64,000 bases of DNA. Origin: Geobacillus vulcani PSS1 (GTDB lineage Bacteria; Bacillota; Bacilli; Bacillales; Anoxybacillaceae). The position numbers and the translations under genes are program-made. Below the pieces are notes generated by a model. That model was not told the DNA's origin and ran no database searches. It saw only the letters and a list, made by a program, of their open reading frames with translations. Below, one piece after another: positions 59,595 to 64,000 of the stretch (within the stretch, counting starts at the first letter, position 1; the number at the start of each line of letters is the position of its first letter). The stretch lies in the NCBI RefSeq assembly GCF_000733845.1, contig NZ_JPOI01000001.1, positions 2,295,001 through 2,359,000 of the forward strand, read 5' to 3'.

Positions 59595-60437
59595 ATGAAA
59601 CAACGAAGCGCCCTCGATATGTATGCCGATGGGGCGGCATGGTGGGAAACGTCGATCAGCGACGTTCGCAAAAATGAAATTCTCGTTCGTGGTTATCCAA
59701 TCGAAGAACTGATCGGCAACGTCTCGTATACGCAAATGCTTTATCTCCTATTATGCGGCGAGATATTGAGCGAGAAAAAAGCGAAGTTATGGGAAAGCGT
59801 CCTCGTCGCTGGGGCGGACCATGGTCCGCGCGCGCCATCAATTGCGGCAGCCCGCATGGCGGCGACGTGCGGTATTTCCTTTAACTCGTGCGTCGCGACC
59901 GGCATTAACGTGCTTGGCGATGTACACGGGGGAGCGGTGGAGAAAGCGATGGCGCTATTTTATGAAACGAACGGGCAGATTGAAGCTCGCGGTGGAGACG
60001 ACGCGATCAGCACCGTGGTCAGTGAACGGTTTGAACAGTTTCGGCGCGAAGGGCGGAAGCTGCCTGGATTTGGCCACCAGCTTCATGACGATGATCCGCG
60101 CGTCAAGCGGCTGTACGCGTTGGCTGAGCGGCTTGTGGAAGAGGGAGAGATCAGCGGGCGATATTTAACGATCGCAGAAACGTATCGCTCCCAGCTCGAG
60201 AAGGCGAAAGGGAAAAAAATGACGATGAATATCGACGGGGTGGCGGCCGCGATCCAGTGTGAGCTCGGCGTGCCGGCTGCAGCGGCGAAAGGTGTGTTTG
60301 CTTTGTCGCGGGGAATGGGCATTGTCGCTCACGCGTTTGAAGAATGGCAAAACGGGGTGTTGATCAAAGGGCCGTGCCCGAACCGCAGCGATTTGGTCCG
60401 CTACACTGGGCCGGAGAGACGTCATTTTAAAAAGTAG
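59595..60437 (+). CDS. Citryl-CoA lyase / citrate synthase-fold protein
   Basis: A 280-residue small citrate-synthase-fold protein of the citryl-CoA lyase type. Active-site histidines are in GDVHGGAVEKAM and LPGFGHQLHDDDPRVKRLYA, and the aspartate region is in AAIQCELGVPAAAAKG. Such proteins cleave or form 3-hydroxyacyl-CoA such as citryl-CoA. GAAGGAGG lies about 13 bp before ATG 59595. First gene of an operon with ALDH, Zn-ADH and a TPP enzyme. The exact substrate is unknown. Confidence 0.8.
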   Translation: MKQRSALDMYADGAAWWETSISDVRKNEILVRGYPIEELIGNVSYTQMLYLLLCGEILSEKKAKLWESVLVAGADHGPRAPSIAAARMAATCGISFNSCVATGINVLGDVHGGAVEKAMALFYETNGQIEARGGDDAISTVVSERFEQFRREGRKLPGFGHQLHDDDPRVKRLYALAERLVEEGEISGRYLTIAETYRSQLEKAKGKKMTMNIDGVAAAIQCELGVPAAAAKGVFALSRGMGIVAHAFEEWQNGVLIKGPCPNRSDLVRYTGPERRHFKK

Positions 60438-60440
60438 GTG

Positions 60441-61874
60441 ATGAACGTGAGAAAGGCGCAATTGTACATTAATGGAACATGGGTAGGAGACAACCGCGCG
60501 GTGGAGCCGGTGAAAAACCCGTATACAGGGGAAGTCATTGGTGAACAGCAACTGGCGACGCCCGACGATGTCGAAAACGCCTTAGCTGCGGCGTTTGCGG
60601 CGAAAAAAGAAGTAGCTCGCATTCCAGCTTATGAGCGGGCACGCATCTTAAAAAAGGCGTCGGCGCTGCTTGAGGAACGGAAAGAAACGTTTGCCCGCTA
60701 TATTTCCGAAGAACTTGGAAAACCGCTGAAAAATACGTTGGATGAAGTGTCTCGTTCGATTGAAACGCTCGAACAGTCCGCGGAGGAAGCGAAACGGCTG
60801 TTTGGGGAAACGATCCCTGGCGATGCCTCGGCGCGCGGGACGAAGGCAGTGGCGCTCACCTTCCGCGTGCCAGTTGGTGTGGTGGCGGCGATTACGCCGT
60901 TTAACGCCCCACTGAACTTAATTTGCCATAAAATCGGTCCAGCCTTTGCGGCGGGCAACAGTGTCATTTTAAAACCGGCGCCGCAGACGCCGCTCATTGC
61001 GGCGGAATTGTTGAAGCTGATGCTTGAGGCCGGTCTTCCGCCGCGCGCCATCAACATGGTGCTTGGTGGTGCGGAAGTCGGGCAGCAAATCGTCAAAGAT
61101 GACCGCGTCAATGTCATTTCGTTTACCGGCGGCGTGGTAGCGAGCCGCAACATCTGCGCGCTAGCTGGCATGAAAAAAGTATTGCTTGAACTTGGCGGCA
61201 ATGCGGCGACGATTGTTCACGAAGATGCCGACCTCAAACGAGCCGCCGCGCTTTGCGCCAAAACCGGCTACAGCAACTCCGGGCAAAGCTGCATTTCTGT
61301 CCAGCGCATTTACGTACATGAGTCGGTCGTCGAGACGTTTACCGACTTGCTTAAACAGGAAGTCGAAGCGTTGAAAGTTGGTGATCCGCTCCGGCCGGAC
61401 ACCGATGTCGGCTGCATGGTCGATGAACGGGCGGCGGATCGGGTGATGGATTGGATCGATGAGGCCATCGCGGGCGGGGCGACGCTTGTCTGCGGTGGAA
61501 AACGGCGCGGGGCGACGGTCGAGCCGACGGTGCTTTTCAACCCGCCGAAACGAAGCAAAGTCGTTTGTGAGGAAGTGTTTGGCCCGGTCGTCAGCGTTAT
61601 CCCGTACCGGACGATTGACGAAGCGATTGCGGAAACCAACGATTCTTCGTTTGGCTTGCAGGCGGGGCTGTTTACGAATCGAATGGATGTTGTTTATCAA
61701 GTCGCCGAAGCGTTGGAAGTCGGTGGGGTCGTTATTAACGGCACATCGAATTTCCGGTTGGATCACTGGCCGTACGGCGGCGTGAAAAATAGCGGCATCG
61801 GCCGCGAAGGCCCGCGGTATGCGATCGAAGAAATGACGGAAATGAAAATGATTGTATGGCAGTTTCCACAGTGA
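60441..61874 (+). CDS. Aldehyde dehydrogenase
   Basis: A 477-residue NAD(P)-dependent ALDH. Cofactor and catalytic motifs are FNAPLNLICHKIGPAFAAGN, ISFTGGVVASRN, VLLELGGNAATIV and the catalytic cysteine in NSGQSCISVQRIY, with EEVFGPVVSVIPY near the end. It resembles succinate-semialdehyde or lactaldehyde/glyceraldehyde types. The gene begins 3 bp after the lyase gene; ATG 60441 or GTG 60447 (AGGTG upstream). Confidence 0.92.
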   Translation: MNVRKAQLYINGTWVGDNRAVEPVKNPYTGEVIGEQQLATPDDVENALAAAFAAKKEVARIPAYERARILKKASALLEERKETFARYISEELGKPLKNTLDEVSRSIETLEQSAEEAKRLFGETIPGDASARGTKAVALTFRVPVGVVAAITPFNAPLNLICHKIGPAFAAGNSVILKPAPQTPLIAAELLKLMLEAGLPPRAINMVLGGAEVGQQIVKDDRVNVISFTGGVVASRNICALAGMKKVLLELGGNAATIVHEDADLKRAAALCAKTGYSNSGQSCISVQRIYVHESVVETFTDLLKQEVEALKVGDPLRPDTDVGCMVDERAADRVMDWIDEAIAGGATLVCGGKRRGATVEPTVLFNPPKRSKVVCEEVFGPVVSVIPYRTIDEAIAETNDSSFGLQAGLFTNRMDVVYQVAEALEVGGVVINGTSNFRLDHWPYGGVKNSGIGREGPRYAIEEMTEMKMIVWQFPQ

Positions 61875-61892
61875 TGATGGGTGGTGGACAAC

Positions 61893-62891
61893 ATGTTAGG
61901 GCTTTATGTCGCCAAGCCGAATGAGCTGGAATTGCGGCACCTCGATTCCATCCGTTCTCTGGTGGGGGATGAGGTGAAAATCAAGCTGATTTACGGGGGG
62001 ATTTGCGGATCGGACCTCGGGGTGTTCAAAGGAAAACTCCCTCACGCGAACTATCCGGTCCGGGCCGGCCATGAGCTAGTCGGTGTCGTCGTGGAAAAAG
62101 GCGAACAGGCGGCGTATGACATCGGGACACGGATCGTTGTGTTGCCGAATACGTATTGCGGAACGTGCGACTTATGCCAAAAAGGGTTGACGAACATCTG
62201 CCGACATAAACAATCGCTCGGCATTAACGTCGACGGTGGGTTTTCGCATGAGTTCGTCATCTCGTCGAAGTATGCGCTTCCTGTTCCTGATGATCTACCG
62301 GACGAAAAGGCCGTGCTCGTCGAGCCGTTTGCGGTTGTCGTGCATGCGTTGCAAAAGGTGAAAATCGAACAAGGGATGAAAGTAACCATCATCGGCTGCG
62401 GCAATGAAGGGATGATGGCGGCGGTGTTAGCCCGCCATTTGGGAGCGGACGTGACGGCGATCGACATCAATCCGCTGAAACTCGAAACGGTGAAAGCGAT
62501 GGCGGATATTCGCACGCTTGCGCCGAATGCACTGGCCAATGAATCGTTTGACGTGGTCATTGAAGCAGCGGGTACGCGCGAAGCGGTCGAACAGGCAGTG
62601 GAGCTCGTCGCCCCAGGCGGTCATCTTGTGTTGATCGGTTTTGCGAATGAAGCGACGTTCCCGGTCGTGCGCCTCGTTCGCAACGAAGTAACTGTGCATG
62701 GCTCGATCATCTATCGCTTCCCGGATGACTATTTGCAAGCGATTCATTATTTGCGGACGATGCCGTATCCGATCGAGCGGGTGATTTCGTGCATTTTCCC
62801 GGTCCGCGACTATCAGCAGGCGTATGACTTGGCGTCATCTGGAAATGCGGGCAAAGTGGTTTTAAGTTTTCAAGAGGAGGAAGAGCGATGA
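61893..62891 (+). CDS. Zinc-dependent alcohol dehydrogenase (MDR family)
   Basis: A 332-residue medium-chain dehydrogenase. Catalytic zinc ligands appear in YGGICGSDLG and RAGHELVG. The structural zinc cysteines are in NTYCGTCDLCQKGLTNICRH, the proton relay region in VEPFAVVVHAL, and the nucleotide-binding GCGNEGMMAAVLA. Sorbitol/threonine-dehydrogenase-like. ATG 61893 has only a weak GGTGG upstream. Its end overlaps the next start by 4 bp. Confidence 0.9.
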   Translation: MLGLYVAKPNELELRHLDSIRSLVGDEVKIKLIYGGICGSDLGVFKGKLPHANYPVRAGHELVGVVVEKGEQAAYDIGTRIVVLPNTYCGTCDLCQKGLTNICRHKQSLGINVDGGFSHEFVISSKYALPVPDDLPDEKAVLVEPFAVVVHALQKVKIEQGMKVTIIGCGNEGMMAAVLARHLGADVTAIDINPLKLETVKAMADIRTLAPNALANESFDVVIEAAGTREAVEQAVELVAPGGHLVLIGFANEATFPVVRLVRNEVTVHGSIIYRFPDDYLQAIHYLRTMPYPIERVISCIFPVRDYQQAYDLASSGNAGKVVLSFQEEEER

Positions 62892-64000
62892 AAAAAGGGG
62901 TAGCCGAACAGTTAGTCCGGTATTTGGAAGACCGCGGTGTCACGCATATTTTCGGGCTTTGCGGCCATACGAATATCGCGGTGTTGGCGGCGCTTGAGCA
63001 TAGTCCGATCAAGTTTGTCAACGTCCGCCATGAACAAATTGCTGCTCATATGGCGGATGGCTATGCGCGGGCGAAAAAAGAAACAGCCGTCGTATTATGC
63101 CATGTCGGCCCGGGGTTGACGAATGCGGCGACAGGGGTCGCCAATGCGGCGCTCGACTCCATTCCGATGGTCGTCATCGCCGGCGATGTGCCGAGCCATT
63201 ATTATGGGAAACATCCGCACCAAGAAATCAACTTGCATGCGGATGCGTCGCAATATGAAATTTACCGCCCGTTTGTGAAGCGGGCATGGCGGGTCGACCG
63301 GCCGGATTTGTTCCCGGAAATTTTAGAAAAAGCGTTCCAGCTGGCGGAGAGCGGTCGTCCGGGTCCGGTGCTCGTCTCCGTACCGATGGATATTTTCTCA
63401 AAAGAGGTGGACGTGTCGCTGTTTGAAAAACAAAAGCGGCATACGAAAGCGTTGCATAAGCCGTCGATTGATGATGAAACAGCAAAACAAGTCATTGAAA
63501 ACATCATGCAGGCAGAGCGTCCGCTTGTGTATGTTGGCGGTGGCATTATGCTTGCCGATGCCGCGGAAGAACTGAAAGCGTTTGTCGAACACTTTGACCT
63601 TCCTGTTGCTCACACGTTAATGGGGAAAGGAGCGATGCCGGATGACCATCCGCTGGCGCTGGGCATGAGCGGATTTTGGGGAACGAAATTTGTCAATGAC
63701 ATGTGCCGCAACGCCGATGTCATTTTGGCATTGGGGACGAGATTTTCCGAAGCCGATTGTAGCTCGTGGGAGTCGGAGTATACATTCAACATTCCGGAAA
63801 CGAAACTCATTCATATTGACATCGATCCGAATGAAATCGGACGCAACTATCCGACGGAACTCGGTATTGTCGCCGATGTCAAGCAAGCGCTTACCGTGTT
63901 GAACCGCGTGGCCAAACAAGTCGTGCCGCAAGGGCGGTCGGACGAAGCGCTGAAAGAACGGATCGCCAGCTATAAGCAAGAGTTCCGGCAACAAAACGAA
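62888..64000 (+). CDS. Thiamine-pyrophosphate-dependent enzyme (acetolactate-synthase-like), partial
   Basis: The first 371 codons of a TPP enzyme of the acetolactate synthase/benzoylformate decarboxylase superfamily, running off the window end. The PYR domain has the catalytic glutamate in NVRHEQIAAHMADGYAR and VGPGLTNAATGVANA. The central domain has VYVGGGIMLADAAEEL and LALGTRFSEADCSSWESE. The TPP-binding GDG domain is outside. GAGGAGGAAGAG precedes ATG 62888 and overlaps the Zn-ADH end. A carboligase or decarboxylase step on a 2-keto acid is likely. Confidence 0.9.
   Translation, partial: MKKGVAEQLVRYLEDRGVTHIFGLCGHTNIAVLAALEHSPIKFVNVRHEQIAAHMADGYARAKKETAVVLCHVGPGLTNAATGVANAALDSIPMVVIAGDVPSHYYGKHPHQEINLHADASQYEIYRPFVKRAWRVDRPDLFPEILEKAFQLAESGRPGPVLVSVPMDIFSKEVDVSLFEKQKRHTKALHKPSIDDETAKQVIENIMQAERPLVYVGGGIMLADAAEELKAFVEHFDLPVAHTLMGKGAMPDDHPLALGMSGFWGTKFVNDMCRNADVILALGTRFSEADCSSWESEYTFNIPETKLIHIDIDPNEIGRNYPTELGIVADVKQALTVLNRVAKQVVPQGRSDEALKERIASYKQEFRQQNE

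Overview
The window reads as chromosomal DNA of a thermophilic, spore-forming Bacillaceae, most likely Geobacillus or Parageobacillus. The evidence is a GC-rich Bacillus-type gene style with strong GGAGG ribosome sites, the spore protein SspH, the yhbD-bacE-bacF cluster, SdpR/SdpI, an ISLre2-type insertion sequence and IS200/IS605-type hairpin ends. Species is inferred from style only.

Layout. 1-2.1 kb: 3' end of a 23S rRNA gene with no 5S gene after it, four tRNAs, a broken tRNA-Arg copy and an integrase remnant. 2.3-9.9 kb: a TPR/degenerate dynamin-like protein, an M29 aminopeptidase, an SSS symporter and an HpaB-type hydroxylase. 10-13.3 kb: acyl-CoA synthetase and carboxyltransferase behind a promoter with a cre site and a TetR-type palindrome. 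13.3-15.4 kb: a 343-bp IS605-like non-autonomous element split by an ISLre2 element. 15.5-21.8 kb: sdpRI, a YhfC protease, sspH, bioF with a BirA-type operator, tRNA-Pro, Uma2 fragments and glutaminase. 22-25.6 kb: an AT-rich polymorphic-toxin and immunity patch bounded by IS remnants.

25.6-38.2 kb is a sugar regulon. A LacI-family regulator and four identical 14-bp operators (TGTAATCGATTACA) tie together an ABC importer without its ATPase and a Gfo/Idh/MocA - ThuA - Gfo/Idh/MocA - TIM-barrel operon. This suggests oxidative (3-keto) catabolism of a disaccharide or glycoside. A MaoC hydratase, an MHS transporter, a second copy of the 343-bp element and other mobile debris lie between the two halves.

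38.3-48.8 kb: two paralogous CBO0543 membrane proteins, a MazG-like/PLD-helicase gene pair (candidate defence or repair module), adenine deaminase, yhbD with two bactofilins, an MDR efflux pump and a broken LysE exporter gene. 48.9-54 kb: a persulfide detoxification regulon with CstR (Cys31/Cys60), TusA, DsrE, rhodaneses, a rhodanese-persulfide dioxygenase fusion and a TauE exporter, with four CstR-type operators. 54.3-57.2 kb: fatty acid desaturase, EamA transporter and HAD phosphatase. 57.6 kb: a two-repeat CRISPR remnant without cas genes. 57.8-64 kb: a 12-TM transporter and a catabolic operon (citryl-CoA-lyase-like, ALDH, Zn-ADH, TPP enzyme running off the end) behind a consensus promoter, a cre-like site and a phased array of TAGATCGATCTA operators.
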